Origin: Paralvinella palmiformis
Taxonomy: Eukaryota > Annelida > Polychaeta > Terebellida > Alvinellidae
Direction: 5' to 3'
NCBI GenBank assembly: GCA_025642065.1
Contig: JAODUP010000127.1
Span: 387,501 to 451,500, forward strand
DNA length: 64,000 nucleotides
Part shown: positions 51,576 through 63,758 of the stretch, piece by piece
How the letters are laid out: every line of letters begins with the position of its first letter
Position numbering within the stretch: position 1 is the first letter of the stretch
Translations under genes and position numbers: made by a program
The notes under the pieces: model-generated
Told to the model about the DNA's origin: nothing
The model's database searches: none
Seen by the model: the letters and a program-made list of their open reading frames with translations, nothing else

Positions 51576-52131
51576 TGCTAATAACGAGATTGTGATGTGG
51601 GCGTCAATGTTAAACTGAAAAGGACCATAAAAATCAATATAATTCGCTAATTCATGTTACCGACTTCTTTGGTCATAGGTTAACTAAAACCGTTTTATTG
51701 TTTAACTCCCAGTGAAGAAATATTATCATTTAATTACTCTGATGGATTATATTAAATTCTTATCAATTAATTTTCAGAAAGTTACTGGACAAAAGCAGGA
51801 TCACTGATCAATTATTTGAAACGGCTCATTTTAGTATTGTTACACTGTTTTCTTTTTGAATGTTTTCTACATCAGTGTGACATATTTTCATTAAGTAATA
51901 TTTCAGATGGTTCTCAAGTTACCGAAGATCTATGTCAATATTTAATTTTAATTTTTCGGTGATATTTTGGTACAATCTGATTGGCGTAACTAGTAAATAA
52001 GCCAGTACATAATATTCTCAGTGCAAAAACTGGCTACAACGTTAGATCCACGTTTAAAACTAGACTAGTGCCATAATGCTGATTTGGAATTAGAATTCAC
52101 AAAATGGAATTGGAATTGACAAAATGGCATA

Positions 52132-53105
52132 ATTAGCAAGTTTATGACACAATGTCAAAAACCATGGATTAATCCAGAGTTTATGACATCATGTCATAAA
52201 CAAGTTTATTACTGTTTATGATACGATAACATCATAAACTGTCAAAAGCATATTTAAACAAATATAAATATTTGCAAAAAGTAGTTTTTAGAATCGCTTA
52301 AATTATTGTTATTGTTATTAATATAATATTGTAATATTAAAAGTAAAATTATTATACAATAATTAAGTTAGGGCCTGATTATTAGACTATGATAATCATA
52401 CACTAGTATTGTTTGTAACCAAAATCTTTTAATAGAACTATTCATTAATTGGATGACGAACAAGACACTGTCCTCTTGGGTTGGTGCTGGTGTTTATCTG
52501 TGGCAACCATACATGCATGCAGTGGCAGTGGCTTCACTTAATGATCCTCCATATGGCAAGAGCTCAAGATATCTGCTACTCGGATTCTAGTAATCCATCT
52601 TAGTTATAGCTTTCACATTAAGTAATAGTTACACATGGTTAGTTTCATGAGAATACAGCCAAGGTTGTATTTTGTCACAGGATCCTCCAAGGACTTTGTG
52701 ATTTGGATTATCGGTGATTGACCTATCAAATGGACTGATTCAATTGTACATATGTGAAAGATGTGAGAGTCTGTTATGATTATTGTAAAAAAGATACCTC
52801 GAAATTATTTATGTTATTACTGAATTGGAAAAAATGTAAGAGAGACCAATATAAAATATTATTTTATATTCATGTTTATAATATATCAATATACTTCTGA
52901 TATAATGATAATCCACAACTGGTTCTAAGCAAAATAGAAGTGAAAGTTTTTTTAATTAAAATTAAAATCACAAAATATAGTGAATAAAGGTTTACGAGTG
53001 TTTATGACGGTATGTGACGTCATAAAAGTATTTATGACAGGTTTACAATAGGTTTATGACACTGTCATGCCATAAACAGGTTTACGACTATCATAAACCT
53101 AACTC
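52132..53105. mobile_element. Putative DNA element with clustered TTTATGACA ends
   Basis: Both ends are dense in GTTTATGACA and its complement (left 52,137-52,250, right 52,990-53,100), with AT-rich noncoding sequence between. Flanks on each side carry AAAATGGAATTG, as if the element split a family B-like repeat. No transposase is visible. Confidence 0.45.
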
Positions 53106-53839
53106 TGCAAAATGGAATTGAGCCTCCCCCCCATGTCTGCTTAGAACTTATCGAATCGAGACTTAAACGTGTTCAGTATCGGGATTTCTATCACATTAGC
53201 AGGGATATTGGCTTCCAATCGTTTGCCACGCAACAATCTTTTGAATATGTCATCGAGTACTCGATTCAACCAAAATGCTAATGAAAATACTTGGGTTTAC
53301 TCTTTCACCAATGCTGTGTGATAAGTAACTTGTAAACTTGCAACAAATCACTCCTTCGATCTCCATTGGTGTTGAACGTACGGCAACTGCAGTGCTCTTA
53401 TAGGCATTCTTCTTATCTTTCCAGGATGGGTATAGTAACCATGTCACTCTATGCTCGATCTTCTCGACATCCAGTTACTTTTGTCTGCATCTAAGATGAA
53501 AAATCACATTAACGTATTCTAAAGGAGGTATATTTATGGAAGTGTATAGTCTTGGCACTGTTGTCTCATCCAGGAAGGTGAATGTTGCCCTATCCCAGGC
53601 CCAGCATGTGTGATAATGTACTTGTTGAAATTTGTGGTAGAGACCCCTAGCTGTCGCTTATTTGGGTACAGCCACTTCGTGTTAACTTCTGTTGTGTCTT
53701 TATTGTTGATGGTGGTCTCTATAGGGGTCTTTCAGGAGAAGTAGGGTGATGATGTCTGTCTGGTTGGAATGTTGATTTTCTTATAATCAATGCTGGTAGA
53801 TCTGGTAGTTTGAAATCTTCAGAGAGGAGATGACATTTA

Positions 53840-54045
53840 AGTCTTCTTACAGTACATCGGTTGGGCTGGGCAGTTGAGCAGATAATGTACTGGGTTGTAC
53901 GTTTGTTGACAGTGAAGGCAGAGTGCTAGAAATGACGGACAGGTGAAGTTTCGTGCGTATGACCATAAATGTGGCCGTGTGAGATGGACGTTGGCCAGTC
54001 TGTTGTTACGGAAGTTATGTTCAACTACAGTGGTAGTCTAGATGG
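53840..54045 (-). pseudogene. LINE C-terminal zinc-knuckle fragment
   Basis: A minus-strand frame is open for about 60 codons from the C-terminal end of a non-LTR retrotransposon polyprotein: RLANVHLTRPHLWSYARNF, then C-L-H-C with eight residues to His and four more to Cys (CLHCQQTYNPVHYLLNC). This CxxC-x8-H-x4-C arrangement is usual downstream of RT/RNase H in I/Nimb-like LINEs. Upstream domains are absent; related debris may extend to 53,150. Confidence 0.45.
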
Positions 54046-54549
54046 TCCCAGTTCTTGGATGCTTTGTGTGGTCTCGCATCATAATTATAAATGATGTATG
54101 ATTTATATTATCCCTGACTCAGACCTGCTTCAATCCAGCTCACACCTCAACTCACAATGGAGCATACAATGCATGCTGCCACTAGAGGCGCATAGCATTA
54201 ATCAGACCCATGGTCATCACGTCCTGTCAGTTTCTCATTTCTGACTGAGTGAACCAATAGTAACAGGACAGCATTGCAGCTATGGAGCCTCGAATCCACG
54301 ACCATTCAGTTACTAGTCCAATTCTCCAACTAGCTGTTGCCTTTTAACTACCTATATGACACATTCTAATGAAACTTCAGTTCCTCGTGAATTATTACAC
54401 CCAAGTTTGTTTCCTTTAATGTTGAGTTCTGCAGAACTGAGTTCATAATATATTCAGGCCTTGAGTATCAGATACCAAGCTAGATGGCCTTACATTTTGA
54501 CTCACTGAAACCCAACTGCCAGTTACTGAGCAATGCCACTACATTGTCC

Positions 54550-54625
54550 TAGTCTAACTCGTAGCGCGTTGGACCACAGGTGACTACCAACCGAGTTAGA
54601 AATCGGCCTATGTGGACATGATATA
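54550..54625 (+). mobile_element. SINE family 2 head fragment
   Basis: Contains CTAACTCGTAGCGCGTTGGA and the start of the body. Truncated and diverged. Confidence 0.45.
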
Positions 54626-55522
54626 TGTTACCGATCACCGCCACTCTCTATATTCTGTCGACGTAGAATCGTTGACCCACTCTTTTGTTCTTAATTTGAT
54701 GCTATATGCCTCCCATTTTCTTCAGTAGCCTCTTCTATTTTGTAAATTGCGCGTCGTGGGATAGGCTGCATCTAGTCGTTCGGACCATAACTTGATTATT
54801 GAAAGATCATGTCGAATTTAAAGATGGACTAATCTATGCCATAAAGCTAACATAAACTATAGGTTAATTACTTGACTTACTTAAATAATTAGCAGGTTGT
54901 AAAAATTGTCTTGTTCACGCTCATCCGTTGCTCAAGGTTTTAAGTACTTGTTCCACAGCCTATGAGCTGTTGCTCGGAAGGATTTCTCTTCGTACATTTC
55001 TCTCCAACTTATATTTACTTTGGTAATGAAAATATGCCACGAGAAATAGGTGAATCCCGAGAATCAAAGGTTAGTATGATGCAGGTAAATCATCTCCACT
55101 ACTATGTCAATCGTACCTCTACACCATGTGTATATTATACACCTCTGATATTGTATAATAGAAGTCTTAACAGATTGAATACATACGAGTTTATTAAAAA
55201 CACTACAAATCATATTATTTTTACAAATAAACATTATTATGCGTAATATTTATATTCTCTCACTTTATGAAGTAATGAAATAATTCGCCCTTTTCTAATT
55301 TATATTCTCGGTGTATAGTAGACTGGAAGTATTTCAGTAACGATATTTTCTTCTCCCGTACTCCTTCCCGGAAAGATAGACAGCTAGTAAACTACTACAG
55401 TTCTTTATGTATACTATATGTTGAGTCATAATACAGCTGGTGTATACATTTCTTACCAATAATGTTTTATCCATGTATCATACATATGACTATGTATGCT
55501 TGTTTTAACAACAGCTTCACTA

Positions 55523-55880
55523 GTGAGCTCCGGTGGCCTAGCGGTTAAGCACCCGGCACTTGGTGCCAAGGGTCACAGGCTCGATCCCAGCAAGTGGTCG
55601 AAACTTTTCCAGAGATTAATTTCTCGGCTCACAACATCGTGGGTGGCTGACCACGTTAAATGGCGCTGCCGTTTCCACTGAATTATTAAAAATAAAGGGG
55701 GACGTTAACAACCCCATGAGAACGTAAAACATTCTGGCAGTGACCACCCTCAGGGTATTTCGGCCCCATCTTTCCGTACCGCTCCACTGTGAGTGGTGGG
55801 GGAGGATATTTCTCAATCACTGTAATATAGAGGCTGTGTTGAATAAGCGACAGCCTGTGGATTCTTCCCGAAAAACAAAG
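55523..55880 (+). mobile_element. tRNA-derived SINE, family 1, copy c
   Basis: Box A TGGCCTAGCGGTTAAGC is intact; box B is diverged (GGCTCGATCCC). It ends in an AAACAAAGCAAGC tail. No target duplication seen. Confidence 0.8.
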
Positions 55881-56202
55881 CAAGCAAGCAAACGGATTCA
55901 CACAGATTCTGAGTTTTGTAAGACGATGACGCACACATTTACCTGTGTGTGTGTGCGCGTGTGTGTATGTGTGATGGTGCGTGAATAAAATGCCTTTTAC
56001 ATGACCCCATAAATCATAACCGTAACTGTTTTCGGCAAAACTGCGTGGTAAGAAGCTACGCTGGCTTACACCCTTCATATTACAGACATTACAGCGGTCT
56101 ATCCCACGCAGGCTATGTGGATATATATATATATATATATATATACAGACACACATAGACATATAAAACCACACCTTATAAGGGCGTATTACAGAACAGT
56201 GG

Positions 56203-56441
56203 TGTGAGTGAGTGAGTGAGTGAGTGAGTGAGTGAGTGAGTGAGTGAGTGAGTGAGTGAGTGAGTGAGTGAGTGAGTGAGTGAGTGAGTGAGTGAGTGAG
56301 TGTTTGAGTTGTGAGTGAGTGAGTGAGTGAGTGAGTGAGTGAGTGAGTGAGTGAGTGAGTGAGTGAGTGAGTGAGTGAGTGAGTGAGTGAGTGAGTGATT
56401 CAGTCAGTCAGTTAGTCAGTCAGTCAGTCGGTCAGTCAGGT
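56203..56441. repeat. (GAGT)n tetranucleotide array
   Basis: About 48 GAGT units with one interruption near 56,302-56,312, passing into a short (CAGT)n array from 56,400. Confidence 0.95.
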
Positions 56442-57089
56442 TTTGTTTGATCAAACATGGCTTAGGTTGATTTCGTTTTTGGTCTACTCTCTTAATTTTT
56501 ATCTTCTAAACTAAGTCATTATTCTGTCAGAATATCATTTAACCAACTTCTCAACATTGCACTGTCTTATAAATGTTGAATAAAACTGAACTGAACTGAA
56601 TTAATCTCAGTCGTGACGACTTTCAAAACATGCCGAGTACTAGACTAGTATGCGGTATGTTGCAGATAGAAGAATATTATGTCTGAAAGCTTTTAAGTCA
56701 CTTTTCGACTGGTAGCATGACGAATATTACTGCATGGTCACCTATATTCACATCAAAGTATCTTTTAATGCAGTTTTGCCAAACACTTTACTTTAGTTCT
56801 AGGAAACAATAATTTTATGGTTTTAGCAGATAATACGTTCTCCTTTCAAAATGTATATTTATTATTTAGCTTTGAATTGACACCGATTGTTTAAAAAACA
56901 TGGAAAACACATTTCAAGGTGAACTAAAATGTAATACATTGGCGCGTAATGATACAAATGTTTCTAAACGCAAGTTGGAAAATGGTCGTACATTAACTCT
57001 AACATTACAGACAGAAAAAGCTTTTTAATATCCAGAATTAGATGGAAAAAGTTATCTTTTGTTATTGTTTGAAAAGTTTCCATTCTACT

Positions 57090-57486
57090 CTTCCGGACGG
57101 CTGTAGGATAGCTGCTGACCGGACAGTTGCTCACCCGGACACTTGTTCACTAAGCAAATGAAAAAGTGGACACTTGCTCACCAGTGAATGTTTAATGAGA
57201 GAAGAAGAAAAAAAACATAATTATATTAATAAAATAAAATAATCTCTGAGCTTTAATTCCCTAATAATTGGTAATATTCATCTCACTAATTATATAGGTA
57301 ATAGGATACTAAGAAATATATTTCTGAATTAAAAATCGTTTAATTTTCTTAATTTTTTCTCATTAAAAATTCATTGGTGAGCAAGTTTCCACTTTTTCAT
57401 TTGCTTGGTGAGCAAGTGTCCAGGTGAGCAACTGTCAGGTGAGCAACAGTCCGGGTGAGCAACTGTCCGTACTCCCTTCCGGACAG
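57090..57486. mobile_element. Fold-back DNA element with 9 bp target duplication
   Basis: Long inverted arms (about 57,120-57,200 and 57,358-57,469), the outermost 21 bp being exact, are composed of iterated GGACA-x-TTGCTCACC units. It is flanked by CTTCCGGAC at 57,090-57,098 and 57,476-57,484. A 9 bp duplication and long TIRs fit a nonautonomous MULE. No coding capacity. Confidence 0.7.
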
Positions 57487-57672
57487 ATAAAGGTCTAGAT
57501 AATTAAATACCGATGTACTCTCCATCTAGTTGAAATGTTCCCGCCCTGCCCAACATATACAACACTATTATCCAGATCAGTAGTTATTTCAGACTACTCA
57601 CTCACTCATATCACTATTCTTAAATCACTCACTCGTAACCCGCGCCGTCTCACCGCACCCGTGTCAATTGTA

Positions 57673-57689
57673 GCACACACACACACACG

Positions 57690-57742
<53 letters not shown>
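57673..57742. repeat. (CA)n/(CG)n microsatellite
   Basis: CA run with a central CGCGCGCG block, a possible Z-DNA former. Confidence 0.9.
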
Positions 57743-57744
<2 letters not shown>

Positions 57745-58099
57745 ACTAGATTTAATGGCGGGTAAGAGCGTTCTCAAGCGTTCCATGTCACTTCACAATC
57801 CTCTATTTCAGACCCTCATAAAACTCAGCCAACCTTATAAAGCATTAAGCTAACAACAACCGTTTATCCCGTCCAATAAACAAAATAGAATACCCATAAA
57901 CCTAAAGCAACTCTCTGTCGTCATGATTTCTAACCCTTCATCAGCAAGATTAACGCCTTCAAGTTAAAGTGCCGCTCCTAGAGTCCTGACAGACGTCATT
58001 ACGGTACTGAGTAGCTGAATCGGTAACTAGTTATTGTTTATCTCTGCCAATAGAGATTCTATTGATCCACGCACATCAATGCACCTTTTTGATCCGCTG

Positions 58100-58293
58100 T
58101 TGTCATGGCGTGATATAAACATAATGGCTGCTCAGTAGCTCTGGCAGTTGCCTCAGGCAGCCATAACATCGGGATAGTCGCCGTTAGCGAAAGCAGCACC
58201 GGATCATAGCACGCGTGAGGATCATACGAAATCCCGGTTCCGCGGACATAACTCGCGTTCGGATGCTCCCTAATGTGACTTCAAGCGGAAAAG
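58100..58293 (+). promoter_or_regulatory. Candidate 5' noncoding exon of the NCX gene (distal)
   Basis: CpG-rich compared with its surroundings and ends in a strong donor (AAG then GTAAGTGG, exon end 58,293). ATGs inside are followed quickly by stops, so it would be noncoding. The next coding exon on this strand begins with a splice acceptor at 63,023. The exon start is a guess and the connection is inference. Confidence 0.35.
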
Positions 58294-60559
58294 GTAAGTG
58301 GATATTAATCGTGTCTTCCTGGTCATGTGGTATTAATCTAATTAGGAACTCGCGGACTGACTGAAAGTCCATGAGATTCGTTATATGCCTAATGTCTTTC
58401 ACTGAACGCTGGGGTCTAGTTATATGTGTCCGTATAGACTATAAGACCATAAATTATCTGTAATTGACAAAATGTCGATTTGGGGCATTCTTCGTGAATA
58501 TTGACTTTTTATCGGTTTGCTTTGTCAACTAATTCGGATGAACTGCCGCTGACATTCGACCATTGACGTAACACGAAGTAGCGCCATACGTCTGGCGCTG
58601 AACTGGAGAAGAAACCGCCAAAAGTGGGGAAAATAGTCGGGGTCGTCGATCGGAGATCGTCTGCTCGCGATAAGCCGGGTCAAGTAACTTGGCCTAATTA
58701 TGTTAGCGATCTGAATACGTCAAAGTATAGCAGTACTCCAGTGTTGTTGTGGTGCTATTTATTGATCTGGTGGTTAACTCTACTGGCCATTATGCACCAC
58801 TGAAGACCGACGTACACAGACAGTATACTGTCTAAGTGTGAAGGGGATGGGATGATGGTTTTAATTCCGATAATTTCCCTTGATGTTTTGGTCGTGAACT
58901 TCCACTGGTGAGAGAATTCTATCGTCAAGCGACTGCGGACTGCGTGCGCTTCGACGATTTCCCGAACAGCAGCTGACGCGAAGAGAAAAAAAACACACGA
59001 TTGCGTCGATTTAATAATAATAAGGTAATATTCACACGAACAGATTGGTCGATCAGGTTATCCGATGGTGAATTTCATAGGTTTAAAGTGTGACGCATTT
59101 AAAGTAGCTCCGATTTCCCCGTTACAATATATCGGTCGGTATATTAGTAAAGAAGCTAGATTTCGCCTAGAGATAAGGGCGTTCGCTATTATTATATAGC
59201 TTTGTTTTTGTAAGTACTTTATTAGTTTATATGTAAACATCTGCGAGTTCAGTATTGGCTTATCTATACACGGTGATCTATTATATCTCGTATAATCGTA
59301 TATAAGCTAGTTAGGCTATCATTCAGTGATCAGCCACATGACAAATGAAAAACCGTTGAAGAAGAATCTGTAGTCTTCATACCGGGAAACATTTATAAAA
59401 TTGTACTCAACCCGTCACCATATCAACTGTGATACAGTACATTGGCGAATAAATACATAATTTTCAATGCGTAATAAAAATGATTAAGTTTAATTTTGTC
59501 GAGAAGGGAGGGGCTATTCAGCACGGGAGGAGGTGGTGTTTGTCACAAAATTGCCTCTTATTTATACCCCCCCACACGAACATTGTGCGTCGGTGCGTGC
59601 GTGCGTGTATTCAGAAGTTTTTATCCGGTTGCCGAGTTAACATTTTGGCAGGATTTCAAGAAGGCCTACAATACTCACAATTTTAATATCCGCTATAAAA
59701 ATCCAGACCCGGTAGTCAAAGACTATATATTACTCCTACCATCGATACATTCATTCACTTAGCATTTGAATGAGTAATATTTTAGTCGTGAAGACTTTAT
59801 TTAGATTATTTAGAAAGAGATTACGATATACGAAAGATATCCTCTCTGTACGTCATGACGATGAGTAATGGAATGAAGTGGAGAACCCCTAACTCCTCAT
59901 CCAAGATTTACATCAGTCACTAACTCCATCTTCAGTTATTTTGTGTCTAAATATAGTTGAATGTTGTTCTTAAAAACCTTCTTATTTGTGCATTGGAAAT
60001 CCCCCCTGTTGGAGATCTCCCCGCTTTTTTAGCCGTAATAGCTTTAGGCATACGATCCAGAATAGTCCCATTTGTCGTAATCATTGGGAATATCTAGGAT
60101 CTGTAGCGAGGGGTTCCCTTATTCAATCGTATTCTAGTCCCTGGTTGTACTGCTGCTAAGCCATCTTGTACCTTTCATGTGTCGAGATGAGTAGAGATGT
60201 TAATCTACACAACCGTAGTGTTATGTAACTAGTAATATCTTCCCATCGAATTATCCTCTTATCAGTGGTACTGTTAACAGCAAATGGAAGATTTCTTATT
60301 TGTGGACACCGGCTGTGGGTGAGCTTATTGGAGACTGACTGAAAGACCCACGCAGCCAACTGATAACTACAACAACAAGTCAATACGTATCACTTCAGAC
60401 AGATATGATCTGAATTACGAGAAAGAGACGGTTTACAAGGGCGGCCAGTGTTTGCCTTTTGGTCGAGTGTGTCTTCTATAAGCCTTAGTGCGGCGGTGGT
60501 GGCGGCATAGGGTCGTGTAGAGACATCAACGAGAGTAGCCTCTTCGGACTGTGATCGCG

Positions 60560-60876
60560 TTACACCGCGTGTGAGAGAGTGAGAGTGAGTAATTGATGGT
60601 GGTGGTTTGGGGCGGCCCAGGAAGAATTTGCGCTAGTGTGTGTCAGTGTGTGTGTGTGTGTGTGCGTGGGCTGTGTTTTGTTTGCTAGACAGAAGGCGGT
60701 GATAAAAAGCAGGCCGGCAAGCAGGAGGCTGGGTGTGTCTGGGCCGCTCTCACTCTGTCAGCGTTCACGGTTACGCGCGGTCGGGACAAGTACTTATACA
60801 TGTATATTAATTGATACGTGCTATCAATTCGTGGATCCTGGATTATCCACTGACTGTCAGTGGTGGATTCGAGCCG
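60560..60876 (+). promoter_or_regulatory. Candidate 5' noncoding exon of the NCX gene (proximal)
   Basis: GC-rich stretch with a consensus donor (GAGCCG then GTGAGTAC, exon end 60,876). Like the distal candidate it could splice to the acceptor at 63,023. Alternative first exons are known for vertebrate NCX1. The left boundary is arbitrary. Confidence 0.35.
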
Positions 60877-61664
60877 GTGAGTACGAAGCATACTGATAAT
60901 ATTGTGACATAAAGTCGAGACGCGCCGGTGGGTTTTAACACTACGTTGTTGCCCATTATCTGAGCAACATCTGTATGTAGATGCTTGAAGCTGGTATAGA
61001 CCTATAATATTACCAGATAGCGGAATTGTTATTTGTTGATAAAAAAGGCGATGTTCGTGCTTCACTGGGATAACGATCTCAATAATCGTGATCTTTTATC
61101 GATACCTGTTTTGTCTGTTATTAAAAATCGATGATTGTTATAAATAATGCTATAGCTCTCTGTGTGTGTATATCAGATATATGTATTATAATATTAATTC
61201 ATATGGCTATACTATTCCTAAAGGCGTTTTTACCTACGAAAATACACCGGTCGGACTATCGGCAATCAATTTCGATGTAAATATTATGATACCGAAAGGC
61301 ACAACAATGTTCAGACGAGTGAACAGCATACCAACCCGGAATGTTGTTGTATTCATTGAGACATGCATCATTAATAGTTGTCACCATTGAATACAACAGG
61401 TGATGTTCCTTATATTGGCGTAAATTATGTGGAAAGATAGATTCCACCCTTCAAAGGCCTCTGTGACTGTTTGTGTGTGTGTGCGCGCGCGCGTGCACGT
61501 GCTTTTCCCACTTTGTTAGATCATGTCATATATTTTAGTACACAGTTCATGAGATATATATTTAATGTATATAAAAGTGTCCTCTCTCACTCATTAGTCA
61601 TGAGACATGCACTGGTGGATATGAGAGTTATTGCTTTTGCTGTTGGTAACTCCATGGCCGAGTT

Positions 61665-61702
61665 CACGTACGCGCGCGCGCGCGCACGCACACATACGCA
61701 CG

Positions 61703-61744
<42 letters not shown>
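61665..61744. repeat. (CG)n-(CA)n-(GA)n compound microsatellite
   Basis: Alternating purine-pyrimidine CGCG, CACA, then a pure GAGA run. Confidence 0.9.
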
Positions 61745-62024
61745 TGAGTGTCACTGGCATTAATATTGAAACATTTAATTAGTCGATAACAACAATAAAA
61801 TATCAGCAAAGAGAATGTTTGAGACACGAACCAATCAATCGTAAGACGTTTCCAGGTAAAACAGCAGAAGAAGCTTCTGGTTTGTTGACTTTTAGCTGCA
61901 TTTTAAAAACTGATTTTTAGTAACTGTACACTTCATCAATAAATAAAAAATTCCTATATGTGTAAACTGTGTTATGTTCTATTTTTGGGAAACTATGTGA
62001 ATCTAATCCAGGTATACATTTTGT

Positions 62025-62555
62025 TACTGTACTGTTGTTTTGCTGCCAGTCTACTGTACTGTTGTTTTGTTGCCAGTCTGCTGTACTGTTGTTTTGTTGT
62101 CAGTCTTCTGTACTGTTGTTTTGTTGCCAGTCTGCTGTACTCTTGTTTTCTTGCCGGTCTTCTGTACTGTTGTTTTGTTGCCAGTCTGCTGTACTGTTGT
62201 TTTCTTGCCGATCTTCTGTACTGTTGTTTTCTTGCCGGTCTGCTGTACTGTTGTTTTCTTGCCGGTCTTCTGTACTGTTGTTCTCTTGCCAGTCTGCTGT
62301 ACTGTTGTTTTCTTGCCAGTCTGCTGTACTGTTGTTTTCTTGCCGGTCTTCTGTACTCTTGTTTTGTTGCCAATCTGCTGTACTCTTGTTTTCTTGCCGG
62401 TCTTCTGTACTCTTGTTTTGTTGCCAATCTGCTGTACTCTTGTTTTCTTGCCGGTCTTCTGTACTGTTGTTTTCTTGTCAGTCTGCTGTACTCTTGTTTT
62501 CTTGCCAGTCTGCTGTACAGTTGTTTTCTTGCCAGCCTGCTGTACTGTTGTTACT
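62025..62555. repeat. 27 bp minisatellite, ~19-20 copies
   Basis: The unit reads TGTACTGTTGTTTTSTTGCC followed by RGTCTKC. Two unit types (ending GTCTTC or GTCTGC) alternate over much of the array, giving a 54 bp higher-order period. Because 27 is divisible by three, long ORFs arise in all three plus frames and one minus frame. Confidence 0.95.
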
Positions 62556-63022
62556 GCTGGTGATGATTAGAGATTGGTGAATCCATAGGTAGTGTGGGGG
62601 GGGGGGGGAGGACTACATGGGTGTTGTCACTGTTATTAGTATTTAATTTTTTGGCCTTTTTTTGGATAATGGGATATCCTGTTAATGCAGTAAATAAACC
62701 ACAACATCTACAAACCTGGAACTTGAGATGTTTCCAGGTGTGACCAGCGCTGAGTCTTAGCAAAACACTGACTCACTCACTCACTGACTCACTGTCCGAC
62801 CGACTGAGATAAGGGCATTAACTGCTAGTTGTATAACAGTCTTAACCAGGAGATTATGGCCAAGATTTTAATTCTGATGATCACATCTGATCACACAATT
62901 ATTAGATCTATCATTAGTCTGCTAATGTGTGCTTTCACCGGCTGTCACAGTATTTAACCAGGCATTAACTCAAGGCTTAATCGTGTGACTTACGGTGTCT
63001 ATTATTACACGTTTATTTTCAG

Positions 63023-63758
63023 GTTGTGATCTAAGTTCTTAACGATAACGCTGTCAAGATGGCGGACCAAAATATGACTGAAAACTGTTTCTGGGACGAT
63101 TACAAGTGTTCAGATAAGGGCCTGCTATTGCCCATTGTCAATGAGAAATCTTGGCCGGTCGCTGGGCGCGCCGCCGTCTATTTTATTGGACTTATCTGGT
63201 GTTTCCTTGGAGTCGCCATCATAGCAGACACGTTTATGTGCGCCATCGAGAAGATTACCAGCAAAACGCGGACGATCAAGATAGCCAGCACTCAGACGGA
63301 AAGCGGCATCGAAGAGGTGCACGTCAAGGTATGGAACAACACGGTCGCCAACTTGACTCTGATGGCGTTGGGATCCAGCGCTCCCGAGATCCTGCTCTCC
63401 TGCATCGAGATAATCGGGAACGGGTTCCGGGCCGGCGCACTCGGTCCTAGCACCATCGTCGGATCGGCCGCCTTCAACCTGCTCGTCATCACCGCCGTGT
63501 GCATCCTGTCCATTCCGAGTCCGGACATCCGGAGAATAAAGGCCTTCACCGTGTTCGGCATCACGGCCTTCTTCTGCGTGTTCGCCTACCTCTGGCTGCT
63601 GATCATCCTCGTCGCCGTGTCGCCCGACTTCATCGAGCTGTGGGAGGCCATCATCACGTTCCTCTTCTTCCCCGTCCTGGTCATCGTCGCATATCTGGCC
63701 GACAAGAACTTCTTCAGGAAGAAGAAGCCGAAAACTCAGGATATACCAATTGGCTTCG
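63023..63758 (+). CDS. Na+/Ca2+ exchanger (SLC8/NCX family), first coding exon, partial
   Basis: NCX swaps three Na+ for one Ca2+ across the plasma membrane. The exon starts at an acceptor (TTTTCAG, first base 63,023), has 36 bases of 5' UTR, then ATG at 63,059, and ends in phase 1 before GTAAGTAA (63,758); 233 complete codons. The alpha-1 repeat is intact: LTLMALGSSAPEILLS (about 99-114, the ion-binding GSSAPE) and LGPSTIVGSAAFNLL (128-142). Five hydrophobic segments lie near 38-57, 95-118, 132-153, 163-186 and 198-214. The basic tract after the last (FFRKKKPK) stands where XIP lies in vertebrate NCX1. The Calx-beta and alpha-2 parts must lie beyond the window. The exon is much more GC-rich than its neighbourhood. 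Confidence 0.92.

Noticed and set aside
53250..53447. Minus-strand 65-codon ORF (MTWLLYPSWKDKK...)
   Set aside because: Might belong to the LINE debris around it, but no motif supports a call.
55686..56174. Minus-strand ORF of 162 codons
   Set aside because: It runs through a SINE, a TA microsatellite and a CA tract; no domain.
57535..57765. Plus-strand ORF ending in a His-Thr repeat
   Set aside because: Translation of a CA microsatellite.
61958..62580. Three overlapping plus-strand ORFs of 176-203 codons and a minus ORF of 144 codons
   Set aside because: All are read-through of the 27 bp minisatellite; open frames in four directions follow from its period and lack of stop triplets, with no family similarity.
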